Program-made: the position numbers and the translations under genes
Shown here: piece by piece, positions 1 to 7,860 of the stretch
Layout: every line of letters starts with the position of its first letter
Numbering within the stretch: position 1 is the stretch's first letter
The notes under the pieces: generated by a model
What the model saw: only the letters and a program-made list of their open reading frames with translations
The model's database searches: none
What the model was told of the DNA's origin: nothing
Assembly (NCBI GenBank): GCA_017302855.1
Contig: JAFLBY010000009.1
Span: 1-39,405, forward strand
DNA length: 39,405 nucleotides
Direction of reading: 5' to 3'
From: Candidatus Kapaibacterium sp.
GTDB taxonomy: Bacteria; Bacteroidota; Ignavibacteria; Kapaibacteriales; UBA961

Positions 1-569
1 AAGCATTGTCCGATTCTCTCTATAAACTTTCGCGCGATGAAGTAAAAGTCAATATCATCCTCAAAGGTGTTGGTTCGATTAGCGAAGGAGATATAATGTT
101 GGCTGCAGCCTCCGATGCTGTTGTTATCGGATTTAATACGGCTGTTTCATCGGGTGCACGTCGTTCTGCAGAAACCGAAGGTGTGGATGTTCGGCTTTAC
201 AGCATTATTTATGACTGCATCAATGAAGTACAGCTTGCTCTTGAGGGCTTATTGTCGCCGGAAATTAAGGAAGAAATCACCTCAACAGTTGAAGTGCGCC
301 AAATCTTCAAGATAAGTAAATTGGGAGTCATTGCCGGATGCTATGTGCAATCAGGTAAAATCACCCGTAATGATAAAGTTCGTGTGTTGCGCGATGGTTT
401 CGCTGTCTTCAAAGGTGGATTGCAATCACTTAAACGCATCAAAGACGATGTCCGTGAAGTAGATACCGGATTTGAATGTGGTATTGCAATGCAAGGATTC
501 AATGATTTTGAAATTGGTGATATTATTGAAGGCTACAAAATAACCGAAGTGAAACGCAAACTCACATAA
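1..569 (+). CDS. infB: Translation initiation factor IF-2, C-terminal part (cut by left edge)
   Basis: This is the last ~188 residues of IF-2, the GTPase that places initiator fMet-tRNA on the ribosome. The frame is open to the window edge, so the TTG at 6 is not a start; the G domain and N-terminal part lie outside. Visible are the end of the domain II/III region (ASDAVVIGFN, then AETEGVDVRLYSIIYD), typical of IF-2 domain III, and the tRNA-binding domain IV (EVRQIFKISKLGVIAGCYV, a G-x-I-x-R segment, SLKRIKDDVREV, GFECGIAMQGFNDFEIGD). The TAA stop is at 567-569. The next gene, rbfA, starts 24 bases downstream, giving the classical infB-rbfA-truB order. Identity rests on motif recognition and synteny, which agree. 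Confidence 0.96.
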   Translation, partial: ALSDSLYKLSRDEVKVNIILKGVGSISEGDIMLAAASDAVVIGFNTAVSSGARRSAETEGVDVRLYSIIYDCINEVQLALEGLLSPEIKEEITSTVEVRQIFKISKLGVIAGCYVQSGKITRNDKVRVLRDGFAVFKGGLQSLKRIKDDVREVDTGFECGIAMQGFNDFEIGDIIEGYKITEVKRKLT

Positions 570-592
570 TTTACACATCACTAACCAGCACT

Positions 593-940
593 ATGTCAAT
601 ACGTTCAGAAAAAGTCGGCGGAGTTATTCGAGAATTACTTGCGGAAATTATGAGGCCTATTGCAAGCGAATTACGAGCGGGATTACTCACCGTTACCTCT
701 GTGCGTGTTTCGCCGGATTTGAAGCATGCACGAGTATATGTAAGTGCCTTTGGCGGCAAAGCAACAACAACAGATGTTATTGAATATCTCGAAAATAATA
801 AACGAAAAATCAGATCACAGTTAGCTCATAAAATGACTATTCGCGCGGTGCCTGATTTACAGTTCTTTCGCGATGATACGCTCGATGAAATGGATGCCAT
901 TCATTCTCTTCTTGATTCGGTAAAAAAGGATGAACACTGA
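593..940 (+). CDS. rbfA: Ribosome-binding factor A
   Basis: RbfA is a small KH-fold factor that binds the 30S subunit during late 16S rRNA maturation. The 115-residue length is normal. Typical family features are the N-terminal helix with R-x-E-K-V-G-x-x-I-R-E-L-L, the central strand VTSVRVSPDLKHARVYVS, and the C-terminal PDLQFFRDDTLDEMDAIHSLL, where the family usually has P-x-L-x-F-x-x-D-x-x. It lies between infB and truB. Its 3' end overlaps the truB start by 11 bases, so translation is probably coupled. No clear Shine-Dalgarno precedes the ATG, as for several genes here. Confidence 0.95.
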   Translation: MSIRSEKVGGVIRELLAEIMRPIASELRAGLLTVTSVRVSPDLKHARVYVSAFGGKATTTDVIEYLENNKRKIRSQLAHKMTIRAVPDLQFFRDDTLDEMDAIHSLLDSVKKDEH

Positions 941-1751
941 CGATATACTACTCTCTGCAACAGACACTACGTTGCCTTTTCCGGTGTTCAGCGAAAAAGA
1001 ATTGCCTGTTTTACCTCAAGGTGTCTTTGGGCAAACTGAGGCTCAGCTTTGGAGAGACTATGCCCATGAACGTGGAGCCATTCTTGTCATTGATAAACCA
1101 TTAACATGGACTTCGTTTGATATTGTCGCAAAAATGCGTGGGATTATCAAGATGAAAAAAATAGGTCATGCCGGCACGCTTGATCCTTTGGCAACAGGCG
1201 TTTTAGTACTTTGTATTGGCCGCGCAACCAAACAAGTCGAATCTATTCAGCAATTCTACAAAATCTATGATGTGACCATCAAACTTGGTGCTACAACACG
1301 TTCTGATGACGGAGAAACACCCGAAGAAAATCATGTATCGGCTGAGCACATCACTGTTAATGATATACACGATTCACTATTGCCATATATCGGTACAATA
1401 CATCAAATTCCGCCTATATACAGTGCTGTCTGGATTAATGGACAGAGAGCATATCAACAAGCTCGCAAAGGTAAAGACATAGAAATTGACCCAAGACCGG
1501 TGCGGATTGATTCGATTGAAATTCTTGCATGGGATAATCCTTGCTTGACCTTGCGTATTCAATGCGGTAAAGGTACGTATATTCGCTCTTTGGCTAGAGA
1601 TATCGGTGCTGATCTTGGTGTTGGCGGTTATGTGCAGACATTACGGCGCAATGCCGTCGGACAATTTACGGAAGACCAATCATGGACTGTGCAACAAATA
1701 GCGGATTTGTTCTCTTATCTAAAAAATAATACGAAATATGAAAACATTTAA
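930..1751 (+). CDS. truB: tRNA pseudouridine-55 synthase
   Basis: TruB converts U55 in the T-loop of tRNAs to pseudouridine. The 273-residue protein has the family signature GHAGTLDPLATGVL, with catalytic Asp at residue 85, and the upstream LVIDKPLTWTSFD motif at about 52-64. The segment IPPIYSAVWINGQRAYQQARKG and the later GTYIRSLARDIG are further family motifs. About 48 residues precede the first conserved motif, longer than the short N-terminus of the E. coli enzyme. An in-frame start nearer the core is not obvious, and the ATG at 930 overlaps rbfA by 11 bases in a translation-coupling position. The 3' end overlaps ribF by 14 bases. Confidence 0.95.
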   Translation: MNTDDILLSATDTTLPFPVFSEKELPVLPQGVFGQTEAQLWRDYAHERGAILVIDKPLTWTSFDIVAKMRGIIKMKKIGHAGTLDPLATGVLVLCIGRATKQVESIQQFYKIYDVTIKLGATTRSDDGETPEENHVSAEHITVNDIHDSLLPYIGTIHQIPPIYSAVWINGQRAYQQARKGKDIEIDPRPVRIDSIEILAWDNPCLTLRIQCGKGTYIRSLARDIGADLGVGGYVQTLRRNAVGQFTEDQSWTVQQIADLFSYLKNNTKYENI

Positions 1752-2688
1752 TTTATTCGATGAGATTCCCTTTGATAAAAATACGGTATTGACCGTCGGT
1801 ACTTTTGATGGTGTACATCGTGGTCACCGTGAAATTATTCAACAATTATTGGAAAAAAAACAGACGCATAATTATCGGGCACTTGTTGTAACGTTCGATC
1901 CACATCCGCAAATAGTTTTGCGCAAACCGGATAAGCCACCCGTCACATTGCTCTCCACCATTGATGAACGCTTACAACTATTAGAAAAATATGGAATAGA
2001 TACCGTTGTCATTATTCCCTTTTCAAAAGATTTTGCTACAATGGATTCCGCAGAATTTGTCAAAAAATATATCATTGAAAAAATTGGCTGCTCCATGATG
2101 TTGGTTGGCTATGATCACGGATTCGGGCATAATAGAGAAGGAAATTTAGGGCTTTTGGAAACATTATCGCAAGAATTGGATTTTTCAGTACATGAAATGC
2201 CACCTTTAGACCATAATAATGTCACCATCAGCAGTACAAAAATTCGTAATGCGCTAAAAGATGGAGATTTAGAATTAGCCAATGCCATGCTTGGCTATGA
2301 GTATTTTATTGAGGGAAAAGTGATTATCGGTGATGGAAGAGGTGCACAGTTGGGATTGCCTACCGCAAATGTACGTTCCGTTGATGACAATAAATTATTG
2401 CCCAAAAATGGGGTGTACTTAGTGTCAGCAATTATTGATAATGTTGTTCGCTACGGTATGGCAAATGTAGGTGTAAGACCAACATTTACGCACGATGAGT
2501 TCCCCTCTCTTGAGGTACATTTCTTTGGTATTCATAATGATTTATACGATTGTGTTTTGCAGGTTTCTTTTTTGCACCGTATTCGCAATGAACAAAAATT
2601 TGACAGTGTAGATTTATTCTTATCGCAAATTGTGGAAGATCGTGAAATGTGCTATGAATTAATCGAAAAAAGACAAACAAAAGACTAA
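1738..2688 (+). CDS. ribF: Bifunctional riboflavin kinase / FAD synthetase
   Basis: RibF phosphorylates riboflavin to FMN and then adenylates it to FAD. The 316 residues hold both halves. The N-terminal nucleotidyltransferase domain has GTFDGVHRGH at 21-30, where H-R-G-H is the HxGH adenylyltransferase signature, and the later ISSTKIRNAL (usual form S-S-T-x-I-R). The C-terminal riboflavin kinase domain has G-D-G-R-G-x-x-L-G-L-P-T-A-N at about 197-210, then NGVYLV and VGVRPTF. The start overlaps truB by 14 bases, the usual coupling of truB and ribF in many bacteria. No FMN riboswitch-like leader is present, and none is expected for an overlapping internal gene. Confidence 0.95.
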   Translation: MKTFNLFDEIPFDKNTVLTVGTFDGVHRGHREIIQQLLEKKQTHNYRALVVTFDPHPQIVLRKPDKPPVTLLSTIDERLQLLEKYGIDTVVIIPFSKDFATMDSAEFVKKYIIEKIGCSMMLVGYDHGFGHNREGNLGLLETLSQELDFSVHEMPPLDHNNVTISSTKIRNALKDGDLELANAMLGYEYFIEGKVIIGDGRGAQLGLPTANVRSVDDNKLLPKNGVYLVSAIIDNVVRYGMANVGVRPTFTHDEFPSLEVHFFGIHNDLYDCVLQVSFLHRIRNEQKFDSVDLFLSQIVEDREMCYELIEKRQTKD

Positions 2689-2723
2689 AAGATAAGACTA
2701 CATTATAGCAACATATACCCGGA

Positions 2724-2837
2724 ATGAAATGGTTTTGGAGCTTTGTGCATTCAAAGCTGTACAAATCAAAAAATCAATGTAATGACCGCTATCGTCGTAA
2801 ACATTGTGACCGTAACTGTATGGCAAGAGGTGAATAA
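2724..2837 (+). CDS. Possible small Cys-rich basic protein, 37 residues
   Basis: I do not recognise this gene. An ATG at 2724, 35 bases after the ribF stop, opens a 37-codon frame ending in TAA at 2835-2837. The predicted peptide begins M-K-W-F-W-S-F-V, is rich in Lys and Arg, and has three Cys in a C-x8-C-x3-C layout with RYRR and CDRNC around them, ending in MARGE. The aromatic start, clustered Cys and CGT/CGC Arg codons look more protein-like than random AT-rich spacer. The ribosome-binding signal is weak (CCCGGA just before the ATG). It could be a zinc- or nucleic-acid-binding micro-protein, or a chance frame. Conservation is the deciding test. Confidence 0.4.
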   Translation: MKWFWSFVHSKLYKSKNQCNDRYRRKHCDRNCMARGE

Positions 2838-2854
2838 TATTTTTTAGATTTTTG

Positions 2855-3622
2855 ATGTTTGTTATGGATGTTTTTTCCTATGGAATTATAGCTTGTATCG
2901 GTTGCCTTATTGGACTTAGTTCAGGGATGTTTGGTATTGGTGGAGCACTTATTGCTACTCCTTTGCTTCATTTATATGCCGGGCTGCCGGAATTTCTTGC
3001 ACTTGGCACTCCTTTACCGGCTGCTTTTCCGTCTTCATTAACAGGCAGCTTTGTCTATCACCGCCATAATTTATTGTATTTTCCTGTCATACTACCTGTT
3101 TTACTCGGTGCTTTACCGGCGAATATATGCGGCACATTATTAACACAATATGTGACAGAATTTACGATCATGATACTGACGGGAAGTTTTTTATTATTAG
3201 TCGGTACAACATTTTTTATTCGAGGGTGGTTATTACATGAACAAAAAGAGTATAATCCGCAACCGAATTTTTTATTTGGTATTATTACCGGAATAGGAGC
3301 CGGTTTATTATCCGGTTTTTTGGCAATAGGCGGCGGCATTGTTTTAGTTCCTGCCTTTGTTAAAATTCATAAATTACCACTAAAAAAAGCGTTAGCAACT
3401 TCTTTGGTATGTGTGTGTGTGCTAACAGTGCCGGGAACAATAACTCATTATATACTTGGACATATAGACCCGATGATTGCACTTGTTTTATCAATGACTG
3501 TCGTACCTTTTTCCTATATTGGCAGTAAAATTACGGTTAAAGTAAAAAGCAGAACTATTGAGAGAATTTATGGAACGGCAATGATAATGTTTGCACTGTA
3601 TTTTATTTCGACTTTGTGGTAA
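2855..3622 (+). CDS. TSUP-family (TauE/SafE-like) membrane permease
   Basis: This is a predicted inner-membrane transporter of the sulfite exporter TauE/SafE (TSUP, formerly DUF81) family; family members move sulfonates, sulfite, thiosulfate or related anions, and the substrate cannot be read here. The 255 residues form about eight hydrophobic segments. The two halves carry the family's Gly-rich repeats: LSSGMFGIGGALIATPLL near the N-terminus and LLSGFLAIGGGIVLVPAF in the middle. I use the ATG at 2855; a TTG directly before it and an ATG at 2864 are alternatives, and none has a good Shine-Dalgarno. A hairpin terminator follows at 3641. A second TSUP gene lies at 12407. Confidence 0.88.
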   Translation: MFVMDVFSYGIIACIGCLIGLSSGMFGIGGALIATPLLHLYAGLPEFLALGTPLPAAFPSSLTGSFVYHRHNLLYFPVILPVLLGALPANICGTLLTQYVTEFTIMILTGSFLLLVGTTFFIRGWLLHEQKEYNPQPNFLFGIITGIGAGLLSGFLAIGGGIVLVPAFVKIHKLPLKKALATSLVCVCVLTVPGTITHYILGHIDPMIALVLSMTVVPFSYIGSKITVKVKSRTIERIYGTAMIMFALYFISTLW

Positions 3623-3640
3623 TTTCCATAGTCATAATCA

Positions 3641-3682
3641 AAAAAAAAATCTCCACCAAAAATATTGATGGAGATTTTTTTT
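3641..3682. terminator. Bidirectional intrinsic terminator between TSUP gene and bipA
   Basis: An A-rich arm with ATCTCCACCA at about 3650-3657 pairs with TTGATGGAGAT at 3666-3675, with one imperfect pair and an AT-rich loop. The stem is flanked by a run of ten A on the left and eight T on the right, so it can terminate both convergent genes: the permease on the plus strand and bipA on the minus strand. Confidence 0.85.
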
Positions 3683-3699
3683 CTAAAAACTGCAATTCA

Positions 3700-5538
3700 T
3701 TATGCTGTTTCCATTTGTTTTTCTCTTTTTCTTGCACGTAAACGCATATTGGTGTCAAGAATTTTCTTTCTGATACGTAAATTTATTGGTGTTACTTCCA
3801 ATAATTCATCATCTTCGATAAATTCAATAAATTGTTCTAAACTCATTTGTCGCGGTGTGTCAAGGCGAATAATTCCTTCCGAGCCTGAAGCGCGCATATT
3901 TGTTAAGTGCTTAGCTTTACAGGGATTAACCTGCAAATCCTCATCACGTGCATTTTCACCGACAACCATGCCTTCATAGACATCAATGCCCGGGGAAAGG
4001 AATAAAACCCCGCGTTCTTGCACAGTTTCCAATGCATACGCAGTTGTTGTTCCCGGTTCCATGGCAACCAATGCACCTTTTATTCTGCCACTGATAGCAC
4101 CTTTATAAGGCATATAATCGTGGAATGTATGGTGGATTATGCCGGCACCGCGTGTCGAAGTGAGAAATTCCGTGCGGAAGCCGATAAGTCCTCGAGCGGG
4201 AACATAAAATTCTGCTCTTACAATATCGCCAACTGTTGACATATTTATCATTTCACCTTTACGACGACCAAGATTTTCAATGACAGCACCAACATGCGCA
4301 TCGGGAACATCAACAATCACATGTTCAATCGGTTCAAGGCGTTCACCATTTTCTTCACGGAACAATACTTCGGGTTTAGAAACAGCAAATTCATATCCTT
4401 CGCGTCGCATAGTTTCAATAAGAATTGCAAGTTGCAATTCGCCTCTGCCGCTCACTTTGAATGTGTCTGCGCTATCGGTATCTTCCACACGAAGCGCAAC
4501 ATTGGTGCGTAATTCGCGATACAATCGTTCACGTAATTTGGGTGTAGTCACGTGTTTTCCTTCTTTTCCGGCAAAAGGACTATTATTTACCGAAAATTCC
4601 ATAGCAATAGTCGGTTCTTCGATATTGACATAGGGTAAGGGTTCGGTATTTGCCGGGTCGGAAAAAGTGTCACCGATATGGACATTTTCAAAGCCGGACA
4701 TTGCAATTATATCACCTGCATACGCTGCTTGGGTTTCCACACGATTATTGCCCGCATATTCATACATTTTGGTAATGCGTTGTTGTTCTATCGTGCCATT
4801 GGGACGAATGAGAATCATGGAGTCGCCCACTTTAGCTGTGCCCGAATGTAAGCGTCCCACAGCAATACGACCAATATAATCTGACCAATCAAGAGCAGCG
4901 ATAATCATGCGGAACTGTGCATCAATATCGGCTTGCGGTGGTGGAATTGTTTGAATGATAGTTTCTAAGAGCGGAGCTAATGTTTCGGATTCATCTTCGA
5001 GAGATTTTTTGGCTATGCCGCGTTTTGCTATGGCATAAATAACGGGGAAATTTAGCTGGTCATAATCTGCACCAAGAGCAATGAATAACTCAAGAATCTC
5101 ATCGAGAACTTCTTGCGGACGTGCATCAGAGCGGTCAATTTTGTTGATGACAACAATCGGCACAAGGTGCATTTCTAATGCTTTTTTCAAAACGAAACGA
5201 GTTTGAGGTAAAGGTCCTTCGGCAGCATCAACCAATAGCAGCACACCGTCCACCATACTTAAAATACGCTCAACTTCACCACCAAAATCGGAGTGACCCG
5301 GCGTATCCACGATATTGATTTTGACATCGTCCCATTTCACGGCTGCATTTTTCGCCATGATGGTAATACCCTTTTCGCGTTCCAAATCATTGGAATCCAT
5401 GACGCGTTCGGCAACCTGCTGATTCTCGCGGAAGACACCTGATTGACGCAGTAAATGGTCAACAAGGGTAGTTTTTCCATGGTCAACATGGGCGATAATC
5501 GCTATATTCCGTAATTTTTCGTTCCGTGATGATGACAT
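3700..5538 (-). CDS. typA: Ribosome-associated GTPase BipA/TypA
   Basis: BipA/TypA is an EF-G-like translational GTPase linked to 50S assembly and stress or cold growth. The 612-residue length fits the family. G motifs are clear: AHVDHGKTTL (G1) near residue 16, EREKGITI (switch I), DTPGHSDFGGE (G3), NKIDR (G4). The domain II, III and V regions follow, including SGRGELQLAILIETMRREG and the BipA-specific C-terminal domain beginning near GTTTAYALETVQERGVLFLSPG. The coding end is bounded by the terminator at 3641-3682. The start lies close to the divergent histidine kinase gene, so promoters of the two genes must overlap or sit within the neighbouring 5' ends. Confidence 0.97.
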   Translation of the reverse strand: MSSSRNEKLRNIAIIAHVDHGKTTLVDHLLRQSGVFRENQQVAERVMDSNDLEREKGITIMAKNAAVKWDDVKINIVDTPGHSDFGGEVERILSMVDGVLLLVDAAEGPLPQTRFVLKKALEMHLVPIVVINKIDRSDARPQEVLDEILELFIALGADYDQLNFPVIYAIAKRGIAKKSLEDESETLAPLLETIIQTIPPPQADIDAQFRMIIAALDWSDYIGRIAVGRLHSGTAKVGDSMILIRPNGTIEQQRITKMYEYAGNNRVETQAAYAGDIIAMSGFENVHIGDTFSDPANTEPLPYVNIEEPTIAMEFSVNNSPFAGKEGKHVTTPKLRERLYRELRTNVALRVEDTDSADTFKVSGRGELQLAILIETMRREGYEFAVSKPEVLFREENGERLEPIEHVIVDVPDAHVGAVIENLGRRKGEMINMSTVGDIVRAEFYVPARGLIGFRTEFLTSTRGAGIIHHTFHDYMPYKGAISGRIKGALVAMEPGTTTAYALETVQERGVLFLSPGIDVYEGMVVGENARDEDLQVNPCKAKHLTNMRASGSEGIIRLDTPRQMSLEQFIEFIEDDELLEVTPINLRIRKKILDTNMRLRARKREKQMETA

Positions 5539-5613
5539 CTGATGTACTCGTCTCTGATAAATGAAACAATAAAGAACAGCAAAAATACGGAATATCTATT
5601 GTGTAACAACGTA

Positions 5614-7860
5614 ATGAATAAGAAATACATGAGTTTATCAAAAAAAAAGTGGGAAGCCAACAAATGGAACGTCTATGCCGTACTCATGTATTTTCCTATA
5701 CTTATCGGAATATTACCGTTTGCTGAGTTGAGAGCTGACAACAGTTTTCAGCTGCAACTAACCTTGATGGAAAAAAGTGCCGCAAAAGGGTGTATTCTTG
5801 AGCAGGGAGGTGAAAAAAAACTTATCTACGCAAAATCTATACCTCTCTGGAGTAATCAATTCGCAAATGTGTTTTGCCGTAGTCTCAATGATAAAACTGT
5901 CATTAAATCTATACCCACAAACCTCCAATCTATTGACCACGTCATTCCGTTTCAAGAGCAGGCTATGGTCATTGGCAAAACTGATTCATTGATATTGATG
6001 AGCATCTCGCCGAAAGCCACTGTAGAAATGACTGAGAATTTGACCGCATTGGGCTTTACTTCAGAACCGACCCAAGCCGTTGTCAATGGCGACATACTTG
6101 CTATAAAGCAAAAGAACCGCTCATTGTTGTTTAACAAAGAAGGCAAGATCATTGCGCAGTGCGCGGAATTGTTATGGTTTGGTACTTTGGGAGAACAAAG
6201 TGCATATATCCACCGAGAAGGCAATCGAACAGAGTATGTGGCGGTTGCGGATAATATTCGGTGGCGATTACCCAATTTCCAATACTATTGTGTCCAGAAA
6301 TCAACAAATGGTGACAATCTATTTTTAATGACAAATTTCGGCTCGACCTATATTCATTTGGTCGTATTTTCAGATTCCGGCACCATGAAATCTATGCGCC
6401 AAATTGAAAGTAAAATGGTTGTATCACCAATACATCAACAATCTGACGGGATTCCGATATGGATTTCGAAACATAAAAATTCACTATTTGTCTCGGTATT
6501 CTTACGGGAAACACAGCAAATTTCGGCGCAAGAATATCACACAAACTTCGAACAAACAGATGAAGTGAGTTTATTTTGCTTCGATGACAAGAAAAATATC
6601 TTTTTGCATGACAATTTTGTGACAATTATAGATATAGATAACTTTGGAACTCATACTTTGCCATTACGTGGTATGCCGGATGTAACCTGGACAGATAAAA
6701 CACTTATAATTAACGATAGTGAAAATATGTGGGTTTTTGAAGTAACTCATAATCCCTACTGGTTTTACTACGAAATTGTGAACAATCACAGTGAAAAAGT
6801 AATCTTGTTCTTTGCTGTAATTATCTTGATTTCCGTCTTGGTGACTGCAACAAAAAACAGAAAAATTATGAATATACTCTTGGACAAAAACAGTGCCATC
6901 GGAATAATCATCGTTGGAAAAAAAGGTCAAATTAAAGAAGTGAATGCCAAAGCCGAGGAATTACTTACTCAAAATACAAAAGGGAAGTATTTCGTTGAGA
7001 TTATGAACAATTTATCCGATGAATTTAGTGAAACAGCGGAGAAAATACTGAAAGAAAGAAGGGGAGGCAGCGGTGTATATCCTATGCATTTTGGTGCAGA
7101 TATACGAGAATATTCTATTGAGTGGATACCTGTGATGTCGTGGATGGGTACTATGCAACTTATGGTTGTTCGTATCAATGATCTCACGAATGCTTTGGAG
7201 CGTCGAAGACTCATGGATTGGGCTCATTTGGCTCACGATATGCAGACAAATCTTTCAGTCATACGGCTAAATGCAGAATCACTGCCTAATGATAATGAAG
7301 AATATAATCGTCAGAAAGTAAAGATTCTTAATCAGGCAACTATTCTATTGCGACGTGTGCGCGATATTATGACTATAGCTCGCAATAAAACGACAGAATT
7401 TCAAAAAATAAGTTCAGAGGAAATTTGTCGTAGAGTTATTGATGAACTCGACACGTCATCGTTATATTCCATAACTGTAAAAACGAATATTCAATCTACG
7501 TTTTTCGATGCAGATCCCGAAAGAATTATTCGAGCCATTATGAATGCCGCTCAAAACGGTATAAAAGCAATGGCAGGCACAGAGGGGATTTTGACCATTA
7601 CTACATTCGCAAATCAAGAATCTGTATGCTTTACAATCAGCGACACAGGTGTGGGAATGGATGAAGAAACGAAGAAAAATATGTTTGTGCCCTTTTTTAC
7701 TACATCAAGAAGAGGTGGTGGGAGCGGCATTGGTTCAATGGTTATACAGAAAACAATGAATGATCATAATGGAAAAATTACTATAGATTCACAAATTGGT
7801 GAAGGCACAACCATTACCTTTATATTTCCCAAAAAACAATCACAAGGAGTAAAAATATGA
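5614..7860 (+). CDS. Membrane sensor histidine kinase with large periplasmic domain and PAS-like domain
   Basis: This is a predicted two-component sensor. I choose the ATG at 5614; an in-frame ATG at 5542 would leave only 3 bases to the divergent bipA start, and 5629 is also possible. From the 5542 frame, numbered to 772: a hydrophobic segment at ~43-63 (signal anchor or signal peptide), an extracytoplasmic region at ~65-415 rich in short beta-like strands (possibly a propeller; inference), a second membrane segment at ~419-437, a PAS-like region at ~447-550, a HisKA dimer helix with phospho-acceptor H565 in LAHDMQ, an N-box (NAAQNGIKAM), a G1 box (SDTGVGMD, D701) and a G2 box (GGGSGIGSMV). 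No response regulator is adjacent. The stop overlaps the next gene by 4 bases (ATGA). Confidence 0.9.
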   Translation: MNKKYMSLSKKKWEANKWNVYAVLMYFPILIGILPFAELRADNSFQLQLTLMEKSAAKGCILEQGGEKKLIYAKSIPLWSNQFANVFCRSLNDKTVIKSIPTNLQSIDHVIPFQEQAMVIGKTDSLILMSISPKATVEMTENLTALGFTSEPTQAVVNGDILAIKQKNRSLLFNKEGKIIAQCAELLWFGTLGEQSAYIHREGNRTEYVAVADNIRWRLPNFQYYCVQKSTNGDNLFLMTNFGSTYIHLVVFSDSGTMKSMRQIESKMVVSPIHQQSDGIPIWISKHKNSLFVSVFLRETQQISAQEYHTNFEQTDEVSLFCFDDKKNIFLHDNFVTIIDIDNFGTHTLPLRGMPDVTWTDKTLIINDSENMWVFEVTHNPYWFYYEIVNNHSEKVILFFAVIILISVLVTATKNRKIMNILLDKNSAIGIIIVGKKGQIKEVNAKAEELLTQNTKGKYFVEIMNNLSDEFSETAEKILKERRGGSGVYPMHFGADIREYSIEWIPVMSWMGTMQLMVVRINDLTNALERRRLMDWAHLAHDMQTNLSVIRLNAESLPNDNEEYNRQKVKILNQATILLRRVRDIMTIARNKTTEFQKISSEEICRRVIDELDTSSLYSITVKTNIQSTFFDADPERIIRAIMNAAQNGIKAMAGTEGILTITTFANQESVCFTISDTGVGMDEETKKNMFVPFFTTSRRGGGSGIGSMVIQKTMNDHNGKITIDSQIGEGTTITFIFPKKQSQGVKI

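Noticed and set aside
6..8. TTG as a start codon at the left edge
   Set aside because: The frame is open to the edge and the protein begins inside IF-2 domain III.
1738..1800. FMN riboswitch before ribF
   Set aside because: ribF overlaps truB, leaving no leader; no RFN-like element is visible.
3665..5538. Plus-strand frames opposite bipA
   Set aside because: They have low-complexity, Ser-rich shadow translations and no family motifs, while bipA is certain.
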